A stretch of DNA of 64,000 nucleotides, taken from positions 372,692 to 436,691 of the forward strand of contig NZ_SRII01000002.1 of NCBI RefSeq assembly GCF_004684095.1, read 5' to 3'. This document shows, in pieces, positions 23,611-31,839 of the stretch. The DNA is from Hymenobacter sp. UV11. Lineage in GTDB: Bacteria; Bacteroidota; Bacteroidia; Cytophagales; Hymenobacteraceae. The translations under genes and the position numbers were made by a program. The stretch's first letter is position 1. Every line of letters starts with the position of its first letter. The notes beneath the pieces were generated by a model, which worked only from the letters and a program-made list of their open reading frames with translations, was not told the DNA's origin and did not search any database.

Positions 23611-24459
23611 ATGACTATCACCATCATCGGCCTCGGGCTCATCGGCGGCTCGCTGGCACTCAGCCTGCGGCAGCACGGCCTGGCCGACCACCTCATTGGC
23701 GTGGAGGCCTACCCCCCCTACGCCCAGCGAGCGCTGGAGCTGGGCCTGGTTGATGAAATTGCCGCCGACCTGGCGGCCGCCGTGGCCCCGGCCGGCCTCG
23801 TCATCGTGGCCGTGCCCATGGATGCTATGCTGACCGTGCTGCCGCAGGTGCTAGACCTGATAACTGACGAGCAGCTGGTTATCGACGTGGGCTCGACCAA
23901 GGGCAACCTGCTGGCGGCCGTGGCCGGGCACCCGCGCCGGGGCCGTTTCGTGGCGGTGCACCCCATGGCCGGCACCGAGTATTCGGGCCCCAACGCGGCC
24001 GTGCGCGGCCTCTTTGAAGGCAAAACGCTGGTCGTCTGTGATGCCGAGATGAGCGACCCCGATGCCGTGGCTATGGTCGAAGCATTGTTTCAGGCCCTGC
24101 CCATGCGGGTGCTGCACCTCGGCGCGGCCGACCACGACCTGCACACGGCTTATGTGTCGCATATTTCGCATCTTACGTCGTTTGCCCTGGCGCTCACCGT
24201 GTTGGAGAAAGAGCAGCGCGGCGAGCAGCGCATTTTTGACCTGGCGGGCGGCGGTTTTGCCTCTACGGTGCGGCTGGCCAAGAGCGCGCCGGCTACCTGG
24301 GTGCCCATTTTCCGCCAAAACCGGGAGAATGTGCTGGATGTGCTGGACGAACACCTGCTGCAGCTTCATAAGCTGCGCGAGCTGCTGGCCCGCGAGGACT
24401 ACGCCGGGCTCACTACCGAGCTTGAACACGCTAATGAAATAAGAAAAATCATTCCTTAA
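23611..24459 (+). CDS. tyrA: Prephenate dehydrogenase
   Basis: The 282-residue protein oxidatively decarboxylates prephenate to 4-hydroxyphenylpyruvate for Tyr synthesis. It has the NAD motif IIGLGLIGGSLAL (5-17), VDVGSTKGNL, HPMAGTEYSG with the conserved His, and HDLHTAYVSHISHL. There is no ACT or chorismate mutase domain. It lies between the aminotransferase and the DAHP synthase fusion in one direction, with a family B repeat before it and a family D repeat after it. Confidence 0.94.
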   Translation: MTITIIGLGLIGGSLALSLRQHGLADHLIGVEAYPPYAQRALELGLVDEIAADLAAAVAPAGLVIVAVPMDAMLTVLPQVLDLITDEQLVIDVGSTKGNLLAAVAGHPRRGRFVAVHPMAGTEYSGPNAAVRGLFEGKTLVVCDAEMSDPDAVAMVEALFQALPMRVLHLGAADHDLHTAYVSHISHLTSFALALTVLEKEQRGEQRIFDLAGGGFASTVRLAKSAPATWVPIFRQNRENVLDVLDEHLLQLHKLRELLAREDYAGLTTELEHANEIRKIIP

Positions 24460-24461
24460 AC

Positions 24462-24548
24462 TGTAAAACGGAGTGGCACTCCGTTGCCGGCCGGTCAGTT
24501 CAGCGCGGCTGGCACCTTACGCCAAACGGAGTGCCACTCCGTTTTACA
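24462..24548. repeat. Inverted repeat, family D copy 2
   Basis: The left arm 24462-24486 (TGTAAAACGGAGTGGCACTC...) and right arm 24524-24548 (...GAGTGCCACTCCGTTTTACA) are near-perfect reverse complements. Each arm is itself a small palindrome (CGGAGTGGCACTCCG), so either one long or two short hairpins can form. It fills the gap between tyrA and the DAHP synthase gene. Confidence 0.85.
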
Positions 24549-24577
24549 TCGCCTTTCAACAATTAACACCCTACCCC

Positions 24578-25648
24578 ATGTTCAACGACCTGTTTAACCG
24601 CAAACCCGAGGATAAGCCTTTCCTCATCTCCGGCCCGTGCTCGGCTGAAACCGAGGAGCAAGTGCTCGAAACCTGCCAGCGCCTGGCCGCCACCGGTAAG
24701 GTGCAGGCCCTGCGCGCCGGCATCTGGAAGCCCCGCACCAAGCCGGGCGGCTTTGAGGGGGTAGGGGCCAAGGGCCTGCCCTGGCTCAAGAAAGCCAGCG
24801 AGCTCACCGGCCTGCCGGTGGCCGTGGAAGTAGCCACCGCCAAGCATGTCGAAGACTGCCTGGCCTTTGGCGTAGACCTAGTGTGGGTGGGCGCGCGCAC
24901 CACCGGCAACCCGTTTTCGGTGCAGGAAATTGCCAATGCCCTGCGCGGCGTGGACATTCCGGTGCTGGTTAAAAACCCTATTCACCCCGAGCTGGAATTG
25001 TGGGTAGGCGCCATCGAGCGCCTGCAAAAGGCTGGTTTAAAGCAGGTTGGTATGATTCACCGGGGCTTTTCGAGCTACGGCAACACCGACTTCCGCAATG
25101 CGCCGATGTGGCACCTGCCCATCGAGATGAAGCGCCGCATGCCCGAGCTTCCCATCCTCAACGACCCCAGCCACATCTGCGGCCGCCGCGATACGCTGTT
25201 TGCCGTGGCCCAGCAGGCGCTGGATTTGGACTTCGATGGCACCATGATTGAGAGCCACATCGACCCCGACAATGCCTGGAGCGATGCCAAGCAGCAAATC
25301 ACGCCTGAGGTGTTGGGCCAGCTCATCGAGGACCTGGTGTGGCGCCACGAAACCACTGACAAGGCCGAGTACCTGACCGCCCTGGCCGGCCTGCGCGAGC
25401 AAATCAACAACCTCGATGCCGAGGTAATGCAGTTGCTGGGCCGCCGTATGGCCGTGGCCGAAAAAATCGGCCAGTACAAGAAGGAGAATGACATCACCAT
25501 TCTGCAAACTGCCCGCCTCAACGAGATTCTGGAGCGCAGCAAGCGCCAGGGTGCCCAAGTGGGCCTCACCGAAGAATTTGTGGAGCGCTACCTGGAAGCC
25601 GTTCACCTGGAGTCGGTTATGCGCCAGGAGAAGGTAATGAAGGGGTAG
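24578..25648 (+). CDS. Bifunctional DAHP synthase / chorismate mutase
   Basis: The 356-residue fusion has a type I-beta/KDPG-like DAHP synthase (about 1-260; LISGPCSAET, RAGIWKPRTKPGGFEG, VGARTTGNPF, IHRGFSSYG, NDPSHICGRR) and an AroQ-type chorismate mutase (about 270-345; LREQINNLDAEVMQLLGRR). It provides the first shikimate step and the branch-point step to prephenate. The ATG at 24578 follows the motif CTACCCC directly; the upstream frame to 24473 lies in the repeat. It is the last gene of the operon, ending AAG GGG TAG. Confidence 0.94.
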   Translation: MFNDLFNRKPEDKPFLISGPCSAETEEQVLETCQRLAATGKVQALRAGIWKPRTKPGGFEGVGAKGLPWLKKASELTGLPVAVEVATAKHVEDCLAFGVDLVWVGARTTGNPFSVQEIANALRGVDIPVLVKNPIHPELELWVGAIERLQKAGLKQVGMIHRGFSSYGNTDFRNAPMWHLPIEMKRRMPELPILNDPSHICGRRDTLFAVAQQALDLDFDGTMIESHIDPDNAWSDAKQQITPEVLGQLIEDLVWRHETTDKAEYLTALAGLREQINNLDAEVMQLLGRRMAVAEKIGQYKKENDITILQTARLNEILERSKRQGAQVGLTEEFVERYLEAVHLESVMRQEKVMKG

Positions 25649-25659
25649 GGATACCGTTT

Positions 25660-25767
25660 GTCATTGCGAGCGCAACGAAGTGGAGCGCGGCAATCGTCCC
25701 AGAACGATACCCACGAAGGTCGTTCTGGGGCGATTACCGCGCTTCACTTCGTTGCGCTCGCAATGAT
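25660..25767. repeat. Inverted repeat, family B copy
   Basis: The left arm starts TCATTGCGAGCGCAACGAAG at 25661 and pairs with the right arm ending CGTTGCGCTCGCAATGA at about 25766, with a second inner inverted pair (CCCAGAACG with CGTTCTGGG). It separates the aromatic operon from the acetamidase-like gene. Confidence 0.85.
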
Positions 25768-25800
25768 AGATAGTTGGCAGGCGTCGCGTACTTTTCAGCG

Positions 25801-26838
25801 ATGAAAAAAAATACCCGATTCCTCCTACTAGCCGCTGCCCTGCTTTTTGCCGGCGGCGCTCAGGCGCAGCACCTGCCCAAAGCCCAGCACGAGCTGCTGG
25901 CCAGCCCCACCACCGTGGCCTGGGGCTACTACGATGCGGCCGCTACCCCCGTTATGCGCATCAAGTCGGGCGAGACGGTGCAGGTGCATACTTTGCTCAC
26001 GTCGAGCCCTACCCGCCTCGAAGGCGCGGGTGTAGCCCCGGCGCAGGTCGAGCAGTCGCTGCGCGATATTTATGACAAAGTGACCAATAAGGGGCCGGGC
26101 GGGCACATTCTCACCGGACCCATTTTTGTGGAAGGTGCCGAGCCGGGCGATGTGCTGGAAGTGCGCATCAAGGCCATCGAACTGGCCATTCCGTACGCCT
26201 ACAATGGTTTTGGGCCGAAGAGCGGGTTTATTCCTGAGGACTTCGGCTACGCCAAGATGAAGATTATTCCGCTCGATAAAAAGCGGATGGTGGCCGACTT
26301 CGCGCCCGGTATTGAGATTCCTTTGCACCCGTTTTTTGGCAGCATGGGGGTAGCGCCGCCCACCACGATGGGCCGCGTAAATAGCGCGCCGCCCGGCATT
26401 TTTGGTGGCAACCTGGATAATAAAGACCTAGTAGTAGGTACCACGCTTTACCTGCCGGTGCATGCACCGGGCGCACTCTTCTTCGTGGGCGATGGCCACG
26501 CCGGCCAAGGCAACGGCGAGGTAGACATCACGGCGCTGGAAACGTCGCTGGTGGGCAACCTGGAGTTTATCGTGCACAAAGACATGCACCTGGCCGTGCC
26601 CCGCGCCGAAACCCCGACCCACTACATCAGTATGGGCCTCAACGAAGACCTGACGCTGGCCGGCAAGCAGGCCGTGCGCGAAATGATTGATTTCCTAATG
26701 AAAACCAAGGGCATGACCAAAGACGACGCCTACATGCTGTGCAGCGTGGCCGGCGACCTCAACGTAACGCAGGTAGTGGACGGCACGCGCGGCGCGCACA
26801 TGCTGCTGCCGAAAAGCATTTTCGATAAGAAGAGATAA
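25801..26838 (+). CDS. Exported acetamidase/formamidase family protein
   Basis: The 345-residue protein has a signal peptide (MKKNTRFLLLAAALLFAGGAQAQ). The mature part matches the acetamidase/formamidase family: TGPIFVEGAEPGDVLEVRI, HPFFGSMGVAPP, PPGIFGGNLDNKDL, FVGDGHAGQGNGEV and a late LCSVAGDLNVTQVVD. Members hydrolyse short amides to acid and ammonia; the exported Bacteroidota branch has no defined substrate. The ATG at 25801 gives the signal peptide directly. Its stop codon forms the edge of a perfect 50-bp inverted repeat. Confidence 0.88.
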   Translation: MKKNTRFLLLAAALLFAGGAQAQHLPKAQHELLASPTTVAWGYYDAAATPVMRIKSGETVQVHTLLTSSPTRLEGAGVAPAQVEQSLRDIYDKVTNKGPGGHILTGPIFVEGAEPGDVLEVRIKAIELAIPYAYNGFGPKSGFIPEDFGYAKMKIIPLDKKRMVADFAPGIEIPLHPFFGSMGVAPPTTMGRVNSAPPGIFGGNLDNKDLVVGTTLYLPVHAPGALFFVGDGHAGQGNGEVDITALETSLVGNLEFIVHKDMHLAVPRAETPTHYISMGLNEDLTLAGKQAVREMIDFLMKTKGMTKDDAYMLCSVAGDLNVTQVVDGTRGAHMLLPKSIFDKKR

Positions 26839-26965
26839 GTCTTGTGTCATTGCGAGCGTAACGAAGTGAAGCGCGGCAATCTTTCCTGCACGTTAGGGTT
26901 ACTAATCCAACGATAAGGAAAGATTGCCGCGCTTCACTTCGTTACGCTCGCAATGACACAAGACT
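26838..26965. repeat. Perfect 50-bp inverted repeat, family B, between convergent genes
   Basis: Arms 26838-26887 and 26916-26965 appear identical as reverse complements over 50 bases, separated by 28 bases. The last base of the acetamidase stop TAA and the hydrolase stop TAG (26964-26966) fall at the arm ends. The perfection suggests recent arrival or active arm homogenisation. Confidence 0.92.
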
Positions 26966-28061
26966 ACTTACCAGCAGCCAAAAACTTCCCAATATTCTCA
27001 TTCAAAAACTTCGAGTCGGCCGGGTTGCTGGCGGCGCCGGCGGTGTGGCCCCACAAGGACGGGATGGGCAGCAGCGTGACGCCCGGAATAAACGCCGCTT
27101 CGTAGCGCGCATCGCCCACCGGGAAGTATAAATCCGTTTCGGAAGGCATGTACAGAATGGGCACCTTAATGCTGCGCAAGGCTTTTTCCACGTCGCCGCC
27201 CATGCCGGGGGTAGTGCCCACGTTGTGGTATTCCCAGGTGCGCATCTGGGCGATGAGGTCGTTGGCATCGGCCCCCGGAATGAAGTGCGTGCGGTAGTTA
27301 TTTAGCACTTGCTCAAACGTGACGCCGGGCTTTTCTTCGTTGCGCCAAAGTTCTTTACGCCACCATTCCTGCGAGAAGAGCCAGCCCGTCCAGACGGTGG
27401 CGAAGGCTTCGATGCCCTTGGTGGGCGGGGCGGTGTAGTCGCCGTTTTTGAAGGCTTCATCGGCGGTGAGGGCGGCAATCTGGCCTTCGAGGCGCACCAC
27501 GCCGTGCGGGTAGTTCTTGGCCGTGCCCGAGGTAGCCACGATGCGGTCGGCGAAGGTAGGGTAGCTCACGGCCCACTGAAACGCCTGCTGCGCGCCCATC
27601 GAAAAGCCGATTAGCGCCCGTAGATGCGTTATTTTCAGCTCCTTCGTCAGCAGTTCGTGCACGGCCTGCACGTTGTCGCGGATGGTCATGACCGGAAAGC
27701 GCGGGCCGTGAAATGGCTCGGGTGTGTTGCTCGGCGACGACGACTTGCCATTGCCAAACAGCTCGGTGGTGACCAGGAATAGCTTGGTAGTATCCAGGCA
27801 CTTGCCGGGGCCGATGAGCCACTCGTAGCCCCGGTGCCCGGCCATGTAGTGCGAGGGCAGCAGCACGGCATTATCGCGCTTGGCATTGAGGTGGCCGTAG
27901 GTGCCGTAGCCCACCAGGGCCTTCGGCAGCACCGCGCCGCCCTCCGTTTTGAAATTAGTAAGCGTGAAAAAGTGGTGCGGCACCGACGATGCGGCCGGCT
28001 TGGTTTGGGCTGCGGCGGTGAGGCTGGCGAGCAGGAAAAGGAGGGGTAGGAAGTGGCGCAT
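26964..28061 (-). CDS. Exported alpha/beta hydrolase, homoserine acetyltransferase-like
   Basis: The protein has 365 residues from the ATG at 28059-28061, giving a signal peptide that ends at TAAAQ. The frame upstream reads through a repeat. The fold matches MetX-like alpha/beta hydrolases: ALVGYGTYGHLNAKRDNAVLLPS, GPGKCLDTTKLFLVTTELFGNG, the nucleophile elbow GFSMGAQQA and a late GHTAGA with the catalytic His. Export rules out a methionine biosynthesis role, so it is probably an esterase or acylase. It converges on the acetamidase-like gene. Confidence 0.85.
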   Translation of the reverse strand: MRHFLPLLFLLASLTAAAQTKPAASSVPHHFFTLTNFKTEGGAVLPKALVGYGTYGHLNAKRDNAVLLPSHYMAGHRGYEWLIGPGKCLDTTKLFLVTTELFGNGKSSSPSNTPEPFHGPRFPVMTIRDNVQAVHELLTKELKITHLRALIGFSMGAQQAFQWAVSYPTFADRIVATSGTAKNYPHGVVRLEGQIAALTADEAFKNGDYTAPPTKGIEAFATVWTGWLFSQEWWRKELWRNEEKPGVTFEQVLNNYRTHFIPGADANDLIAQMRTWEYHNVGTTPGMGGDVEKALRSIKVPILYMPSETDLYFPVGDARYEAAFIPGVTLLPIPSLWGHTAGAASNPADSKFLNENIGKFLAAGK

Positions 28062-28087
28062 GGAAAGTGGAAATAGAAGAATTAACA

Positions 28088-28120
28088 AAAAGAACGTCAT
28101 GCTCAGCATGACGTTCTTTT
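28088..28120. terminator. Short perfect hairpin with family C core
   Basis: AAAGAACGTCATGC (28089-28102) and GCATGACGTTCTTT (28106-28119) are perfect complements with a 3-base loop, flanked by A and T runs. It lies between two minus-strand genes and probably ends the DUF1028 transcript. It looks like a minimal family C element. Confidence 0.75.
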
Positions 28121-28137
28121 ATACACAGCAATTAGTG

Positions 28138-29139
28138 TTATTTCAGCGCCAGAATCTGCTTTAATTCAGCCGGCGACACCATGAGCAAACCCACTTTGGG
28201 CAGGCGCTCGGTGAGGATGCGCCAATTAGGCTCTTGCTGAAAAATGGGTTTTAGCAGCGCCAGCGCGGCGGGCACCTGCTGCTTGTTGGCCAGCGTGATG
28301 GCGTGCCAGTACTTCATTTCCAGGTTTTGCGGAAACATCTTTTCGGCGGCCTGGTACTCGGCGATGGCCTTGGGCATGTCGTTTTTTTCCACGGCCAGGT
28401 CGCCGGCGTTCATGTGGTCGTAAGCGCGGTGCAGCTTCAGCAGGCGGCGTAGCTCGGGCAGGGGCGCGGCGCTGTCGTCCACGCGCAGGTCCACGAGGCG
28501 GTCGGCCCAGGGGCCTTCGGTGGTGGTGCCGCGCACCACCAGCAGCGCGGCCGATTGCCGGCCCCGAATGTCGCCCCCGGCGGCCTGGGCCGCGTCGAGG
28601 GCGGCCAGCACGCGCTCGGCGAGGGGGAGAGCGGCGCTGGCTTCATAAGCTTTGGCCATGGCACCCCACACGGTGTTGTTGAGCATCATGTTGGCCTGCA
28701 CCGAAAACTGGTTGCCTTGCTGCTGGCCGGCCATGTCCACGCATTTGTTGCCGGTGTGGGTAGCCACGCGGCCCTGGTTGTCCAATATGGCTACCTGGCG
28801 CACCTCACGGCTTTCATCGGCGGCCAGCAGCTCGTCGAGGGCCTGCTGAGCGGTTTTGCCGCTTTTCAGCAAAGCCAATCCTCTTAGGCCAAACGACTTG
28901 TTTGTGAACGACTGCGTGGCCACCACGCCCACGCCGGCTTCGGCCCAGCTCACCGAGGTGCCCACAGAAAACCAGTGGCTCTGCACGGCCACGGCCATTT
29001 CGCCGGTTTTGGGGTCGCGGGCCACGATGCTGAAGGTGTGGGCCAGCGGGTCGGTGGCTGAGTAGATGGATTGGGCCCACGCGGCCGGGCGGCCCAGCAG
29101 CGTCAGCATGGCAAGGAGGGGTAGGAGTTTGCGAAGCAT
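28138..29139 (-). CDS. Exported DUF1028 protein with C-terminal TPR-like region
   Basis: The 333-residue protein has a signal peptide (MLRKLLPLLAMLTLLGRPAAWAQ). Residues 25-225 match DUF1028, a family with an Ntn-hydrolase-like fold (HTFSIVARDPKTGEMAVAVQS, GVGVVATQSFTN, GRQSAALLVVRG, DLRVDDSAAPLPELRRLL). The remaining part has helical TPR-like units (HMNAGDLAVEKNDMPKAIAEYQAAEKMFP). The DUF1028 catalytic reaction is not established. It precedes the alpha/beta hydrolase on the same strand, separated by a hairpin. Confidence 0.85.
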   Translation of the reverse strand: MLRKLLPLLAMLTLLGRPAAWAQSIYSATDPLAHTFSIVARDPKTGEMAVAVQSHWFSVGTSVSWAEAGVGVVATQSFTNKSFGLRGLALLKSGKTAQQALDELLAADESREVRQVAILDNQGRVATHTGNKCVDMAGQQQGNQFSVQANMMLNNTVWGAMAKAYEASAALPLAERVLAALDAAQAAGGDIRGRQSAALLVVRGTTTEGPWADRLVDLRVDDSAAPLPELRRLLKLHRAYDHMNAGDLAVEKNDMPKAIAEYQAAEKMFPQNLEMKYWHAITLANKQQVPAALALLKPIFQQEPNWRILTERLPKVGLLMVSPAELKQILALK

Positions 29140-29210
29140 AAATTGGAAGAAAAGCGAATGTAGCGGCCAAACCGTGTTCCCCAGCCAAGTGTTGGCCGCC
29201 CCTTCTAACC

Positions 29211-29249
29211 AGAACAGCCTCCCGGCAAAATTGCCAGGAGGCTGTGGAC
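29211..29249. terminator. Hairpin downstream of the xylanase gene
   Basis: ACAGCCTCC...TTGCC on the left and the matching GGCAA...GGAGGCTGT form a stem around 29213-29247. It lies between the xylanase stop and the DUF1028 gene and can end the xylanase transcript. Confidence 0.55.
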
Positions 29250-29296
29250 TGCGGAACTAGCCGCTGTAAGTGCCGGAAGGGTAGCCCCGAAGGAGG

Positions 29297-31276
29297 CTAC
29301 TCCACGGTCAGGCGCTGGCTGAACGCGCCGGCGCTGGTGGTCAGGCGCACGGTGTAGAGGCCCTTGGCCACACCGGGCAGGGGTAGGGTGCGCACGGCAC
29401 TGGCCCCGGCGGCGAGCGTCTGGCGCAATATACTCTGCCCTAAGTTGTTAAATAGCGCTACTTCCACAGCTTGCGCACCCAGGCTGGCGGGCATGCTCAG
29501 CGACACGCTGCCGTCCTGGGCCGGGTTGGGGTAGAGGAACAGGCCCGCCGTGGCGGCGCTGGTAGCCTTGGTGCCCAGCGTAGTGCTTTTCACGTAGTTG
29601 CGCAGCCACACCATGGCCGGCCGCTCGGTGTTGTCGGCGTTGATGAGGTTGTCGCCCTGGGCGGTGCGCCAGTGGCCCACCCGGAAGCCCCACAGCGTGA
29701 TGCCCTTCACGGCCGGATACTCCCAAAACAGCGGAAACACGCGCTGGTACTCCGCCACTTGGGCGGCGTCGGTGAGGCCGTCCGAGTCATACTCCGTGAT
29801 GTAGAGCGGGATGCCGGGGGCGGCTACGGTATTCAGGTTGGCCGTCATGGTGGCCACCGTGGCCGAGCCGGTCGAGAAGGCGTGGCCCTGCAGGCCTACC
29901 CCGTCGATGAGGTTGCGGGTCTTGAGCAAGTTAATCATCGTCACGTACTTGGCTGCTGAGTTGCCGTCGTTCACGATGCTGTACTCATTGAGTACCAGCT
30001 TGGCATTGGGGAAATACTGGCGCGCCAGCTGGAAGGAGGTGATAATCCAGTCGTAGCCGGTGGTACCGGCCCCGCCGAGCGCGTTGATGTAGGCGCCGCC
30101 GCTGGGGTCAACAGTGCCGGCATTGCTGCCTATCGTAATCAGGCCGGTTGGAGGCGTGCGCAGGGGCTCGTTCACCACATCGATGAAGTCGATTTTTTTG
30201 CCCACAAAATGGGTAGCCAAGGCCTGAAACCACGCGTTGATGGCCGTTAGCTGGTCGGCCTGCGATAGGGCCGGCAGCCAGGTCGGCTGCTGCGCGCCCC
30301 AGATGAGCGTGTGCAGCCGAAATACGCCCCCGATGCGCGCTAAGCGGTTATAAGCCGAGTCCAGGTCGGTCCAGTTGTAGGTGCCGCGGGTGTTTTCCAC
30401 GCTGCCCCACTTGCCACCGTTTTCGGGCGTCACGGCGTTCCAGTAGTCGCCAAAATACGTCGATTGGGCCGTGCTGTAGGCGCTGCCCAGGTACTTAGTC
30501 TTGCCGGCCGCTAGCGGTGCGTAGGCCGGCACAAATGCCACTGGCGCCGCGGTTGTGCCCTGCGTGCCGGCATCGAGCTGGCCTACTGTAAAGTACAGCC
30601 CCGTTTGGCCAAACACGAATTTGTCAAAGTCGAGTCCGTCCTCACGAGCCCCAATCTGAAACGTCTGGGTGAGCGCGCCGGCCGGCACCGTAAAGGTGGT
30701 GGCCGCGCTGCCATTGACGATAAATTTCGACATGTCAACCCATTTCCAAACGCCGGTGCCGCTGCCGCCGGCGCCATCTACGGCCAGGCTATTGCCGGCC
30801 ACGTAGCCCACATTGTTGAGGCCATTGGCGGTTACCCAATTCGTAGTAACCGTGGGGTCTTTCGTGCCGAAGCCAGTGGCGTAGAAGTAGCTATCGTCGC
30901 TGGCTCCGCCGGCGCCTACCCGCATCCGGGCGTACAAATCGTAGGTGCCCGCCGCCGGAAACGTGACGGTGTAGGTGAGCACCCGCGCCGCCGTGGCCGG
31001 GGCCGAGCCGCCTACCCCCCCGCCAGGCGAGGTAGTGGCGGTATAGGCCGCCACGTCGGTGAGGCAGGTGGCGTAGTTGATGGCCGGCGTGGTGCCCGCC
31101 GCCGCTACTGTTTTAAAGGCCCAGTCGCCGGTAGTGGCGCCCGCTACGGGGGTAGCGGGGTTGGTAGAGGTACCGGTTTCGGCCTCCACTACCACGGGGG
31201 TAGTCTGGGCCGAAAGGGTGAAGTGGCTGCCGAGCGCGGCCACTAGCGCAACTATTATGCGTTGAGGTTTCTTCAT
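29297..31276 (-). CDS. Secreted GH10 endo-xylanase with carbohydrate-binding and T9SS sorting domains
   Basis: The 659-residue protein has a signal peptide, then a carbohydrate-binding beta-sandwich (about 27-225; VEAETGT, YDLYARMRV, DGLDFDKFVFGQ) and a GH10 barrel (about 255-565). Acid/base Glu370 is in VVNEPL and nucleophile Glu495 is in ITEYDSDG. The C-terminal 80 residues (LYPNPAQDGSVSLSM to the end) are a type A T9SS sorting domain, so the enzyme is exported by T9SS. It degrades xylan backbones. Tandem LacI-type operator-like sites lie about 130-165 bases upstream of its start. Confidence 0.93.
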   Translation of the reverse strand: MKKPQRIIVALVAALGSHFTLSAQTTPVVVEAETGTSTNPATPVAGATTGDWAFKTVAAAGTTPAINYATCLTDVAAYTATTSPGGGVGGSAPATAARVLTYTVTFPAAGTYDLYARMRVGAGGASDDSYFYATGFGTKDPTVTTNWVTANGLNNVGYVAGNSLAVDGAGGSGTGVWKWVDMSKFIVNGSAATTFTVPAGALTQTFQIGAREDGLDFDKFVFGQTGLYFTVGQLDAGTQGTTAAPVAFVPAYAPLAAGKTKYLGSAYSTAQSTYFGDYWNAVTPENGGKWGSVENTRGTYNWTDLDSAYNRLARIGGVFRLHTLIWGAQQPTWLPALSQADQLTAINAWFQALATHFVGKKIDFIDVVNEPLRTPPTGLITIGSNAGTVDPSGGAYINALGGAGTTGYDWIITSFQLARQYFPNAKLVLNEYSIVNDGNSAAKYVTMINLLKTRNLIDGVGLQGHAFSTGSATVATMTANLNTVAAPGIPLYITEYDSDGLTDAAQVAEYQRVFPLFWEYPAVKGITLWGFRVGHWRTAQGDNLINADNTERPAMVWLRNYVKSTTLGTKATSAATAGLFLYPNPAQDGSVSLSMPASLGAQAVEVALFNNLGQSILRQTLAAGASAVRTLPLPGVAKGLYTVRLTTSAGAFSQRLTVE

Positions 31277-31407
31277 AGCGAAGGGTTTTTGGGTGGGAAA
31301 AGGGGGGTAGGGATGCCTGTAGGCGATACCTGCCTAAGGCTAAAATTAGATTCCGTGTGGGACTATTAAATAATTGATTGTGAATTAAATGTCCCAAGAA
31401 ACTAGTG

Positions 31408-31439
31408 CAAACGTTTGTGATAGGAAAGGCAATCGTTTG
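31408..31439. promoter_or_regulatory. Tandem LacI/PurR-type operator-like sites
   Basis: CAAACGTTTG (31408-31417) is a perfect palindrome, and CAATCGTTTG (31430-31439) is the same with one change. They sit in direct repeats GCAA(A/T)CGTTTGTGATAG spaced 22 bases apart, about two helical turns. LacI-family regulators bind such sites. The nearest target is the minus-strand xylanase gene. Confidence 0.5.
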
Positions 31440-31698
31440 TGATAGCCGTAAATGCCGGAATTTTATTAGTCGTAATGAGTGCGCTGAGGCACAGCGTTTC
31501 AGTAGCAGCTCCCAAACGCCTCAGCGCCAGCTCATGTGGTGCCCGGCACTCAGCACTACTAGCGGCTGGCGTGCGCTGGCCCGGCCGCGAGGCGTTTAGT
31601 TGCGACGCGTAGTTTGCTCAACACGTACGCCCTGGCCTGGCTAGGGAAGCCCTGGTAAGGCGGCAGGTCGGTCAGGCCCAAGTGGTCGAAAAGGAATA

Positions 31699-31756
31699 AG
31701 CCCCGGAAGGGCGACTCGTGGCGACTAAATAAGTGCCGGTCGCCCCTCCGGGGCCT
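31699..31756. terminator. GC-rich inverted repeat downstream of tamL
   Basis: GCCCCGGAAGGGCGAC (about 31700-31715) pairs with GTCGCCCCTCCGGGGC (about 31740-31755) with little mismatch. It lies about 85 bases past the tamL stop and may end the tamB-tamL transcript. Confidence 0.5.
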
Positions 31757-31839
31757 ACTATCGAATTTACTGCTATACTCCCACTGCGGCTTCCCTATCC
31801 AGGCATAAGTCTAGTAGCTGAAAGCTAGTGGCTGATTGC

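Larger units (their letters stand above)
31277..31839. other. Intergenic region upstream of the xylanase gene
   Basis: This 563-base stretch has no gene I can support. It is AT-rich near 31320-31480 and GC-rich after. It contains the tandem operator-like repeats at 31408-31439 and an inverted repeat at about 31699-31756 (GCCCCGGAAGGGCGAC with its near complement). The rest may hold the long leader of the xylanase mRNA or a decayed gene; nothing further was recognised. Confidence 0.5.

Noticed and set aside
24473..24577. N-terminal extension of the DAHP synthase fusion
   Set aside because: It is read from the family D repeat; the conserved start is the ATG at 24578.
26838..26965. Family B repeats as ends of an insertion sequence
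   Set aside because: The space between arms is only tens of bases and no transposase is present; they are better described as small palindromic intergenic elements.
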